The translations under genes were made by a program, and so were the position numbers. From an uncultured bacterium (GTDB lineage Bacteria; Verrucomicrobiota; Kiritimatiellia; RFP12; UBA1067), in NCBI GenBank assembly GCA_900547945.1, contig URIT01000004.1:1-64000 (forward strand): a DNA stretch of 64,000 bases, read 5' to 3'. The notes below the pieces were generated by a model, which worked only from the letters and a program-made list of their open reading frames with translations, did not search any database and was not told where the DNA came from. Within the stretch, counting starts at the first letter, position 1, and the number at the start of each line of letters is the position of its first letter. Below are positions 16,379-24,234 of this stretch, piece by piece.

Positions 16379-19300
16379 ATGAAGAACGTAAAAATGACTG
16401 TGGCGGCGGTGTGGGCGTGGGCCCTGGTGTCTGGGGCCCTTGCCGGCCGGGTGGCGACGTTTACAGGAGCGGTGTCGACGGATCTTTCCGTCGGCGGGAA
16501 CTGGGACGGCGGGACGGTGCCGGGCGACGATGCGGTGGCGGTCGTCGACTTCGCGAAGCTGCGCGATGCGACGGCGGTCACGAACTCGGCGGACCTTGCC
16601 CTTGCGGGGCTCGTCCTCACGAACCTGCCGCCCAACGCGACGCTCTGGGGCACGAACGCGCAGACGGCGGCGAGGACGACGCTCACGCTCGGCGCGTCGG
16701 GTCTGCGCACGCACCGTCTGCCGGGTGCCGCTTCGAACCTTACCGTGAACGTGCATCTTGCGACCGCTGCCAACCAGGCATGGTTGTTCGCCGATGAGAA
16801 GTCCGTGACGTTCAACGGCACGATCTCCGGCACGGCCTACCTCGCGATGACGAACGACTGCTATCTCACCCACAACGTGCCGCCGAACTACGGGGGCACG
16901 ATCCGCTACGGCTCGCGCAACCGGAACACCTTCAACTGCGTGCAGCTCAGGCAGAAGGGGCCCTGGGCGCAGGACGTCGAGATGGGACACGGGCGTCTGG
17001 AGTTGTGCTTCGGCGGCCCGGCGGATTGGGCCGAGATCTTTCCAAAGCGGCTCGTCCGCCTGGAGGAGGACGCCATGCTGCTCGCGACGTTCCCCGGTCC
17101 GGCGCACGTCGCCTTCAACGACGGCGACACGTTTTCGGGCGCGAGCGCGAGACAGGGGTGGCTTGTCCTCGACACGGGTTCGTTCACGCAGAACGGCGGC
17201 GCCGTCACGTCGCAGGTGCAGGTCGGCTTCAGTTCGAATCCTTCGCTCTATGCGATGAAGAGGGGATTCATCAGGACAGGACAGCTCGCGCTTGGCCACG
17301 GTGCGAGTACGCACTGGGCGACGAACCAGGAGTTTCGCCTGACGGGTGGGACCGTCGAGGCGGACGAGGTCAGCATCGCCTACCGGGCAAACGGCGCGCC
17401 CGCGAGCCATGTGGATCTCGCGGTCGAGGGCGGTACCCTTACGGCGTCTGGAAACGGAATCGTCCTCGTGAGGAACCGGCGGGATGCGAACTGGGCGGTT
17501 GACATCCCGTCCGCATCGGCATCCTTCCGGCAGACGGGTGGGACGGTCAGGACGTCGCAGATCGCCTTCGGCCCCCTGGCGGGCGACAGCGCGGCCTCCT
17601 CGACATTCCTCACAAACGCCTGGGCGAGCGTGGCGCTGGACGGCGGTCTTCTCGACATTGGCGCGCGTGGCTTCAACCTCAACGCGGCGCGGTGGAACGT
17701 GGCGGCGGACGGTTCCGCCGCCGGCAACGCGCGCTACCGCGTCTCCCTCAAGTCGGGCACGCTTGCCGCTTCCGCTCCCTTCACGAGCGAACTCGACTTC
17801 GTGATCCCCTCGAATACGGTTCCGCTCACGGTCGATACGCGCGAACACGACGTCACGTTCGCCGCGCCGCTCTGGGGATCGGGCGCGATCGAGAAGTCCG
17901 GCTCCGGCACGCTCACCGTCCTGGACGGCACGCGCCACCGGGGGCGGATCGACGTGAAGGCGGGTGCGCTCAAGCTCATGGGCGCGGCTTCGGCGGACGA
18001 CACGGTGGACGGCGAGACCTGTTGGCTCTGGCGCGCCGACGACGCCGTGCGGGACTTGGACGACGGCGCCGAGATCGAAACGTGGCCGGATACGACGGGC
18101 GCGCGGTCCGCCGTCTACGACGGGATCTCGAAGAACGGCGAGGCCGTCACGAAGCCGACGGTGGAGCGGAACGCCTTCAACGGCCACGCGGGCGTGGCGT
18201 TCAACCAGTCCGCCCTCAAGGTGGCGGCGGACTTGAACCCGCTCGCGGGGGCGACGAACTGGACGGTCTGCGTCGTTCTGAAGACGTCGGAGAAGGGCCT
18301 CGGCAGCGGACCCCCCTGGTATCTGGCGCGCGGCGTCCTCGGCCGCGAGGAGGCCGGCGTCGTGAACGACTGGGGCCTCGTCTTCGACCAGAACGGACAC
18401 TTCGGCGCGGGGCTCGGCGTCAAGGGCGGCAGGGATTCGTGCCTCTTCGCGCAGCGGGCCAACGCGGCGGACGGCGTGCCGCACGTCGTCTTCTATTCCC
18501 TCGACGCGGACGGCACGCGCACGCTCGTCGTGGACGGCGAGGTGCGGCGCGACACGGTGGCCCTCGACGCGGGGACGAAGAGCCCGCGCAACAAGGCGGA
18601 CATCTACTTCGGTGTGCAGAACATCGGCGACAACGGTCCGAAGCACTTTGCGTTCATCGGCACGATCGCGGAGATCCGCTTCTATCCGGACAAGGCCCTC
18701 ACGCCCGGCGAACGCGCGGGCCTCGGCGCAACGCTCGCCGCGAAGTACGGCGCGTCCAGCGACGTGGGCGGGACGGGTGCGGACGACGCCCTGAAGGGCG
18801 AACTCGCGCAGACGGCGACCGAGGCGCCGATGCCCGACGACGGGGCGACCGCCTGGGACGCCGCCTCGCTCGCCACGCTCGACGACGGCGCGGCGGTGGA
18901 AAGCTGGTCTTCCCTCAACGGCGCGCGTGTCGCCGACCTCGCGACGGGACGGCTGCGGATGACGGGGACGGCGGATCTCGCGACGGCGGAGAACGGCGGC
19001 ATCCAGGCGCCGCGCCTCGTGAAGGGCGCGCTGAACGGCCACCCCGTCGTCCGCTTCAACGGCAGCGCGGCGCTCGGCATCCCCGCCGCCGATTCGCCCG
19101 TCTCGGGCCGGACGGCCTGGACGGTCGCGATGGTGTTCCGCACGGGCGATACCGACCATCCCGGCACGGATCGGCAGTTCTTCCGGGGCCGCGCGCTTTT
19201 CGGCGCGGAATTGCCGGGCGTCGACCGCGCGGACTGGGGCGTGACGTTCTGGAACGAGCGGGGGCGCATCCTCGCCGGGTATGGCGGGCGGAACGCCGGA

Positions 19301-20125
19301 AAGAGAGACCACAACTTCGCGAACCGTGCGCGGGACCTCAATGACGGCGAGCCGCACATCCTCATCGCGACGTTCGACACGGACGCGGGCGTCGGACACG
19401 TCCAGGTGGACGGCGTGGGCGTGCCGGAAAGGCAGCAGGCGTGTTCGCCCGCCACGCCGCGCGAGGCGATGCGCGTCCTGATCGGTTCGATGAACGGCGA
19501 TGCGTTCTTCCAGGGCGACATCGCGGCCTTCCGCCTCTACGGCCGGGTCCTCTCGGAGGCCGAGAAGCAGGCGCTGCTCGACGGCTGGACGGACCGCTTC
19601 GCCGTACCGCCGGCACCCCGTTCCGCCCACGCGGCCTTCGCGTCGGGCCGGCTCGGTCTCGGTGCGACGAACATCGCCGTCGCCGCCGGCGCGGCGCTCG
19701 TGCTGCCCGTCGCCGAGAGGGCGCCGTTTACCCTGAAGGACGGCCAGCGGCTCACGGTGGCGGGCACGGTGAAGGGGACGCTCGGCGTCGGTGCGGGCGG
19801 CGTCCTCGACTTCGCCGTCGCACGGCCGACGGCGTTCGACGATTTGTGGCTGCGGAGCGGCGGGACGGTGCGGGCGAGCCTCGGGCAAGCCGCGCCCGTC
19901 GCACTGGGGACGTTCCGCGCGGAGGGCCGTCCCGTCCTTGAACTCGTCGACGTTCCGGCGAGGATGCCGGCCACATTCACGCTCTTCACCTACGCGGGCG
20001 ACGCGGCACTTGCCGAGGGGTTGGATTGGGCACTGAAGGGTGCATCGCCCGCCTCGCGCGTCGTCGTCGAGGACGGCCGCGTGATGGTGCGCACCGCCAT
20101 TGGCACGACCGTGATTTTCAGATAG
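16379..20125 (+). CDS. Giant exported beta-helix protein with two LamG-like domains
   Basis: A 1248-residue protein with a signal peptide (cleaved near ALA, about residue 22). The N-terminal half (about 25-535) is beta-strand repeat sequence of the autotransporter-associated type, with units such as FRLTGGTVEADEVSI and GSGTLTVLDG. Two concanavalin/LamG-like domains follow (about 545-800 and 820-1070), each with a TNWTVCVVLKT or TAWTVAMVFRT strand and an IAEIRFYPDKALT or IAAFRLYGRVLS closing strand. It ends in VEDGRVMVRTAIGTTVIFR, whose last residues resemble the ends of two other secreted proteins here. No beta-barrel translocator or LPXTG is visible. Likely a surface adhesin or glycan-binding protein. 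Confidence 0.8.
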   Translation: MKNVKMTVAAVWAWALVSGALAGRVATFTGAVSTDLSVGGNWDGGTVPGDDAVAVVDFAKLRDATAVTNSADLALAGLVLTNLPPNATLWGTNAQTAARTTLTLGASGLRTHRLPGAASNLTVNVHLATAANQAWLFADEKSVTFNGTISGTAYLAMTNDCYLTHNVPPNYGGTIRYGSRNRNTFNCVQLRQKGPWAQDVEMGHGRLELCFGGPADWAEIFPKRLVRLEEDAMLLATFPGPAHVAFNDGDTFSGASARQGWLVLDTGSFTQNGGAVTSQVQVGFSSNPSLYAMKRGFIRTGQLALGHGASTHWATNQEFRLTGGTVEADEVSIAYRANGAPASHVDLAVEGGTLTASGNGIVLVRNRRDANWAVDIPSASASFRQTGGTVRTSQIAFGPLAGDSAASSTFLTNAWASVALDGGLLDIGARGFNLNAARWNVAADGSAAGNARYRVSLKSGTLAASAPFTSELDFVIPSNTVPLTVDTREHDVTFAAPLWGSGAIEKSGSGTLTVLDGTRHRGRIDVKAGALKLMGAASADDTVDGETCWLWRADDAVRDLDDGAEIETWPDTTGARSAVYDGISKNGEAVTKPTVERNAFNGHAGVAFNQSALKVAADLNPLAGATNWTVCVVLKTSEKGLGSGPPWYLARGVLGREEAGVVNDWGLVFDQNGHFGAGLGVKGGRDSCLFAQRANAADGVPHVVFYSLDADGTRTLVVDGEVRRDTVALDAGTKSPRNKADIYFGVQNIGDNGPKHFAFIGTIAEIRFYPDKALTPGERAGLGATLAAKYGASSDVGGTGADDALKGELAQTATEAPMPDDGATAWDAASLATLDDGAAVESWSSLNGARVADLATGRLRMTGTADLATAENGGIQAPRLVKGALNGHPVVRFNGSAALGIPAADSPVSGRTAWTVAMVFRTGDTDHPGTDRQFFRGRALFGAELPGVDRADWGVTFWNERGRILAGYGGRNAGKRDHNFANRARDLNDGEPHILIATFDTDAGVGHVQVDGVGVPERQQACSPATPREAMRVLIGSMNGDAFFQGDIAAFRLYGRVLSEAEKQALLDGWTDRFAVPPAPRSAHAAFASGRLGLGATNIAVAAGAALVLPVAERAPFTLKDGQRLTVAGTVKGTLGVGAGGVLDFAVARPTAFDDLWLRSGGTVRASLGQAAPVALGTFRAEGRPVLELVDVPARMPATFTLFTYAGDAALAEGLDWALKGASPASRVVVEDGRVMVRTAIGTTVIFR

Positions 20126-20194
20126 GCCACGGGTACGGGCGATTCAACCACTTAACGTCGCGCAGCGGCGACTTAATTCATCCGCATCCCTTCG

Positions 20195-20224
20195 TTGCGT
20201 CGGGCGGCGGGGATGTGGTAGAAT
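20195..20224 (+). promoter_or_regulatory. Promoter of SGNH hydrolase gene
   Basis: TTGCGT (20195-20200), an 18-bp spacer and TAGAAT (20219-20224) with TGG before it. ATG 20234 lies 9 nt after the -10 box, so the transcript should be nearly leaderless. Confidence 0.7.
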
Positions 20225-20233
20225 GCAGGCATC

Positions 20234-21001
20234 ATGAAACATCTCACCATCCTTGCATGCAGTGCCCTCCTCGCCGGAATGGCGTGTGCGGCTTCCGCGA
20301 AGCGCGTCGTCTTCCTGGGGGACTCGATTACGGACAAATGCCACGTCGGCTGTAAGACGAACTACTGGGGGTTCCTCGGCGAACGCTACGGCTTCACGCC
20401 GCGCGTCTACGGCGTCAACGGCCAGCAGATGAGCCATATTGTCGCCCAGGCGAAGAAGGCCAAGGCCGATCTTCCCGAGGGGGCGGACGTCGTGTTCGTC
20501 TTCGCGGGCACGAACGACTTCAATGGCGGCGTTCCGCTCGGCGACTGGTACACCTTCGGCGAGGAGACGGTGAACAAGAACGGCGCCGAGGTCAGGCTGC
20601 GCAAGCGGACGTTCTGCTTCGACGCGGGCACGTTCCGGGGACGCATCAACCTCGCGCTCTCCTATCTGCGGGAGAACTTCCCCCAGGCGTGGATCGTCCT
20701 CCTCACGCCCGTCCACCGGGGGTATGCGTCGTTCGGGCCGAAGAACGTGCAGCCGGACGAGTCATATGCGAACGGGCGCGGTCTCTTCCTCGACGACTAC
20801 GTGGCGGCGGTCAAGGAGGCGGGGAACGTCTGGGCGGTGAAGGTGGTGGACCTCCACGCGGTGTCGGGCCTCTTCCCGAACGTCCGCGCGCAGGATGCGT
20901 GGATCAGCAACCCGAAGACGGACCGCCTGCATCCGTCCACCGCCGGCCATGCGCGTATGGCCGAGGCGATCGCGCTCGAAGTCGGCGATCTGCTGAAGTA
21001 G
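20234..21001 (+). CDS. Exported SGNH/GDSL hydrolase
   Basis: A 255-residue protein with a signal peptide ending near ACAASA. Block I FLGDSITDK (Ser at about residue 31), the GVNGQQ glycine, AGTNDFNGG with the block III Asn, and the C-terminal DRLHPSTAGH Asp-His pair complete the SGNH set. This domain is single and is not closely similar to the tandem protein at 12.6 kb. Probably an acyl or acetyl esterase acting on glycans in the periplasm. No ribosome site is seen, which agrees with the nearly leaderless promoter spacing. Confidence 0.85.
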   Translation: MKHLTILACSALLAGMACAASAKRVVFLGDSITDKCHVGCKTNYWGFLGERYGFTPRVYGVNGQQMSHIVAQAKKAKADLPEGADVVFVFAGTNDFNGGVPLGDWYTFGEETVNKNGAEVRLRKRTFCFDAGTFRGRINLALSYLRENFPQAWIVLLTPVHRGYASFGPKNVQPDESYANGRGLFLDDYVAAVKEAGNVWAVKVVDLHAVSGLFPNVRAQDAWISNPKTDRLHPSTAGHARMAEAIALEVGDLLK

Positions 21002-21034
21002 GGCATTCCGTCCATGACGGTGGTTTTATGCGGA

Positions 21035-21052
21035 AACCGTTATATAACGGTT
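21035..21052. promoter_or_regulatory. Palindromic operator AACCGTTATATAACGGTT (copy 1)
   Basis: A perfect 18-bp palindrome sits directly before the -35 position of the regulator promoter; 23 bp separate its end from the -10 box (21076-21081). The identical sequence occurs at 30738-30755 with the same 23-bp gap to its -10. It is the natural candidate binding site of the GntR-LacI-type regulator encoded just downstream, implying autoregulation. Confidence 0.75.
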
Positions 21053-21075
21053 CCCGCAATTTCTTTTCGGTTTGC

Positions 21076-21081
21076 TAGAAT
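21076..21081 (+). promoter_or_regulatory. -10 element of the regulator gene
   Basis: TAGAAT lies 9 nt ahead of ATG 21090, so transcription should start only a few nt before the start codon. The -35 region (about 21053) abuts the operator palindrome. Confidence 0.6.
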
Positions 21082-21089
21082 GCGGACGT

Positions 21090-22241
21090 ATGGCGAAGCC
21101 GGACACAAAGTACCTCAAGGCGATTGACGTCCTCCGGGCCGAGATCCTGGGCGGCAAGTATTCGTCGGCGCACCCGTTTCCGAGCATCATGGGGGTGAGC
21201 CGCCGGTTCGCGGTCTCGCGCCCGACGGCCGTCAAGGTCTTCGACCGCCTGAAGGCGGAGGGACTGGTCTGCACGCGCGCGGGCGCGGGCACGTTCCTCA
21301 CGAGCGGCGCGCGGTCGCGGCTCGTGGGGCTGATGATCCCCGGCATCTCCTACTCGTCCGAGTTCTTCCAGCCGATCGTCGCCTCCCTGCTCAGGGCCGC
21401 GCACGTGGCGGACTACACGGTCCTGATGGAGGGCGTCTGGTCGCCCGACTCGGCCGAGAACGGACGGGAGGCCGTCGAGGTCGCGGCGCGGTTCATCCGG
21501 CGCAAGGTGGCGGGCGTCATCTTCCAGCCGCTCGAATATTCGGAAAACGCCTCGGCGATCAACGCCCGGACCCTCGCCGCCTTCACGCGGGCCGGGATCC
21601 CGGTCGTCCTCTTGGACGGCGACATCGTCACGGCGCCGGCGCGCAGCCGCTACGATCTCGTGTCGATCGACAACGTCGGGGCCGGGGAGCGGCTGGCCGC
21701 GCACCTCATGGACTGCGGGGCGAAGGCGATCCATTTCCTCCTGCGCGCGAACTGGGTGCATAACGTCCGGAACCGCGCGCTCGGCGTGCGGAACGCCGTC
21801 CTCGCGAACGGGCTCCGGTGGCGGCCCTCGAACGTGGTGCTGGCCGATCCGCTCGACGTGGAGGCGGTCCGGCGCGTGATGGCGCGGCGTCCGCGCCCCG
21901 ACGCCTTCGTCTGCGAGAACGACGTATTGGCGGCGCGCCTTTTGAAGACGCTGACGGCGCTGGGCCACCGCGTGCCGCAGGACGTCCGCCTCGCGGGCTT
22001 CGACGACGTCCAGATTGCCCGTCTCTCCTCGCCCGCGCTGACGACGATCCGGCAGCCGTGCGACCTGATCGCGCGGACGGCGTTCGACCGGCTGCTCTCC
22101 CGGATCGCCCGCCCGCAGCAGGAACCGCTCCATCTCGTGCCCGCGGCGGAGCTGGTCGTCCGCGAATCGACGTCCGCAACGGCCGGGGCGCGCGGTCCGC
22201 AGAACGGGAACGCCAGGGCCCCCAAGGGGAAAAAGACATGA
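21090..22241 (+). CDS. Transcriptional regulator, GntR wHTH plus LacI-type sugar-binding domain (AraR-like)
   Basis: A 383-residue repressor-type protein. Residues 1-70 form a GntR winged helix (KYLKAIDVLRAEILGGKY, FAVSRPTAVKVFDRLKAEGLV). Residues about 78-355 form a periplasmic-binding-protein-like effector domain of LacI type, closing with LAGFDDVQIARLSSPALTTIRQP. This arrangement is that of AraR-like regulators of plant-sugar genes. It begins with ATG 21090; the stop overlaps the ATG of the downstream gene (ATGA), so regulator and glycosidase-like protein are co-translated. The ligand is probably a sugar released from plant or host glycans. Confidence 0.85.
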   Translation: MAKPDTKYLKAIDVLRAEILGGKYSSAHPFPSIMGVSRRFAVSRPTAVKVFDRLKAEGLVCTRAGAGTFLTSGARSRLVGLMIPGISYSSEFFQPIVASLLRAAHVADYTVLMEGVWSPDSAENGREAVEVAARFIRRKVAGVIFQPLEYSENASAINARTLAAFTRAGIPVVLLDGDIVTAPARSRYDLVSIDNVGAGERLAAHLMDCGAKAIHFLLRANWVHNVRNRALGVRNAVLANGLRWRPSNVVLADPLDVEAVRRVMARRPRPDAFVCENDVLAARLLKTLTALGHRVPQDVRLAGFDDVQIARLSSPALTTIRQPCDLIARTAFDRLLSRIARPQQEPLHLVPAAELVVRESTSATAGARGPQNGNARAPKGKKT

Positions 22242-24223
22242 ACGTCACCATGCTTTCCGGGAACCTGTCACGCTTCTGCATCCTCGCGGCGGCCCTTGCG
22301 GCGAACGCCGGCGGCCCCCGTCTGCTCGTGGCGTACGACGAGGCGAACGGCGGCGTGAAGTCGCTCGTCCTCGCCGGCGACACCAACGGCATGAACTGGG
22401 TGGAGGGAACCGGCACCTGGGGGACGATCCGGAGCTTTTCGCCGGAAATCACCTGGGCGACCAAGGACGATGCGTTCTTCAATCCGCCGCTCCTGCGGTT
22501 CCTCGGGCGCGTCGAGACCAACGGCACGTCGGTTTCCCGCTATGCGGACGGCAAGGGGCTGCTGGCGACGGTGACGCGGCGTGTGGCGGGCGGTGTGCTG
22601 GACGAGCGCTACGAGTTCGAGAACACCGCCTACGGTCCCCGGTATTTCCTGAAGGGGCACCTGGGCATCCTCGCGACCTTCAACGACTCCTACCATTCCG
22701 CCGACATCTGCAACCGGCTGCGCTGCCACGCACACGTCCACGCGCTCGGCACGAACGCCTACGTGCATGCGCTGCGCATGTCGCCCGATTCGCCGGAGCT
22801 TGTCCTGCGGATGACCGAGGGGGCGCTTGACGGCTATTCGGTGCGGCGCATCAAGGCCGAGTACTCGAACGACCGGGGCGACATCGTCCTCCATCCGGCG
22901 CCCTTCACGCTGAAGCGCGGCGAAAGGCGGGCGTTCGCATGGCGGATTGCCGCCGTCGAGGAGGGGACGTTCGTGCCGCCGGTCCGGGTCCGCTACGAGA
23001 CGTGCTACCCGGGGGAGACGTTCGAGATCACCGATGCGGCGGGTGTCCGGAAGATCGCGGCGGACAAGCCGGGCGAGAGGGTCGTCGACGGCGTGCGGCT
23101 GAATGTCGCCCCGTGCGGACGGGACGAGCTCATCGCGCGGTGCGTCCGGCACATCGTTCGGAAACAGCAGTGCCTCGACCGTGAGAGCCCGCTCTACGGG
23201 GCGTTTCTCATCTACGACGGCGCGTCCGGGCGGCAGTACTTCGACGACCGCTTCGGCGACCACAACGCCTGCCGCGAACGGCTCGGCATGGGCCTGCTCA
23301 TCGCGCGGTGGCTCCAGACGCACGAGGACCGCGAGGTGCGGGAGGCCTTCGACCGGTACGAGGCGTTCGTCTTCCGCGAGTTCATCGACCGCGACACGGG
23401 GATGTCCTACAACACGATCGGGAAGGACCCGTCGGTACGCCGCCTCTACAACGCGCCGAACTGCGCCATGCTCATGCTGGAACTCTACCGGCTGCACGGG
23501 GACCCGTCGTATCTCCGCACGGCGGTCAAGGTGCTGCTGGCGTACTACGAGGCCGGCGGCTGGAAGTTCTACGCCAACGGGGCGGGCGCCGTGGCGGCGT
23601 CGATCGTCGCGGCGCGGAAGGAGGGGATCGACGTGGCTGAACTGTCCCGCCAGTACCGGCGCCACGTCGACCGCATCCTGGAGAACGGCATCGACTACCC
23701 GCCGCACGAGGTGAAGTTCGAGCAGACGATCGTGACGCCGGCGGTGGCGCTGCTCGCGCAGTACTGGTTGTTCGTGGAACGGGATCCGAAGGTGCTGGAC
23801 GGGCTTCGCCGGCAGCTGCGGATGCTCGTGCGGTTCGACGGCGACCAGCCGGACTGGCGGAGCGGCGGCGTGCCGATCCGGCACTGGGACGGATACTGGT
23901 TCGGCGGGAAACGCCTGTACGGCGACACGCTGCACTACCATGCGGGACTGTCGGCGAACGGCTATGCGCTCGCCTACCGCGTCTTCGGCGACGACCGGTG
24001 GCTGGAGCGTGCCCGCCGGAGCTTCCGCAACTGCCTGGGGCTTTTCCGTGCGGACGGCTTCGGCACGGCGGCATGGTACCTGCCGGTGACGGTGACGCTG
24101 ATCGACAGGGGCAACCGCGATCTGTCGTACGCGATGCCCGCCGAGGGACCGGACCCGTGGGACAACGACCAGTACACGGTGCTGTACTTCATGCTCTGCA
24201 ACTCCGATCTGCTCGATAAATGA
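22238..24223 (+). CDS. Exported six-hairpin-glycosidase-like protein
   Basis: A 661-residue protein with an N-terminal signal-like segment (about 8-25). The first half (about 30-300) is beta-rich and resembles the sandwich domain of six-hairpin glycosidases. The second half (about 310-650) is helical with repeated aromatic-acid motifs (YFDDRFGDHNACRERLGMG, YNAPNCAMLMLELY, IRHWDGYWFGGKRLYGDTLHYHAGLSANGYALAY) typical of (alpha/alpha)6 barrels in GH and lyase families. I cannot name the family or catalytic residues safely. The start overlaps the stop of the regulator gene, so it belongs to the regulator's own operon and is the best candidate target enzyme. Confidence 0.7.
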   Translation: MNVTMLSGNLSRFCILAAALAANAGGPRLLVAYDEANGGVKSLVLAGDTNGMNWVEGTGTWGTIRSFSPEITWATKDDAFFNPPLLRFLGRVETNGTSVSRYADGKGLLATVTRRVAGGVLDERYEFENTAYGPRYFLKGHLGILATFNDSYHSADICNRLRCHAHVHALGTNAYVHALRMSPDSPELVLRMTEGALDGYSVRRIKAEYSNDRGDIVLHPAPFTLKRGERRAFAWRIAAVEEGTFVPPVRVRYETCYPGETFEITDAAGVRKIAADKPGERVVDGVRLNVAPCGRDELIARCVRHIVRKQQCLDRESPLYGAFLIYDGASGRQYFDDRFGDHNACRERLGMGLLIARWLQTHEDREVREAFDRYEAFVFREFIDRDTGMSYNTIGKDPSVRRLYNAPNCAMLMLELYRLHGDPSYLRTAVKVLLAYYEAGGWKFYANGAGAVAASIVAARKEGIDVAELSRQYRRHVDRILENGIDYPPHEVKFEQTIVTPAVALLAQYWLFVERDPKVLDGLRRQLRMLVRFDGDQPDWRSGGVPIRHWDGYWFGGKRLYGDTLHYHAGLSANGYALAYRVFGDDRWLERARRSFRNCLGLFRADGFGTAAWYLPVTVTLIDRGNRDLSYAMPAEGPDPWDNDQYTVLYFMLCNSDLLDK

Positions 24224-24234
24224 GAGGGAAAGCG

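Noticed and set aside
16379..20125. Classical autotransporter or PEP-CTERM protein
   Set aside because: No C-terminal beta-barrel and no PEP motif with membrane helix and basic tail; the chain ends in a short hydrophobic-basic tail only.
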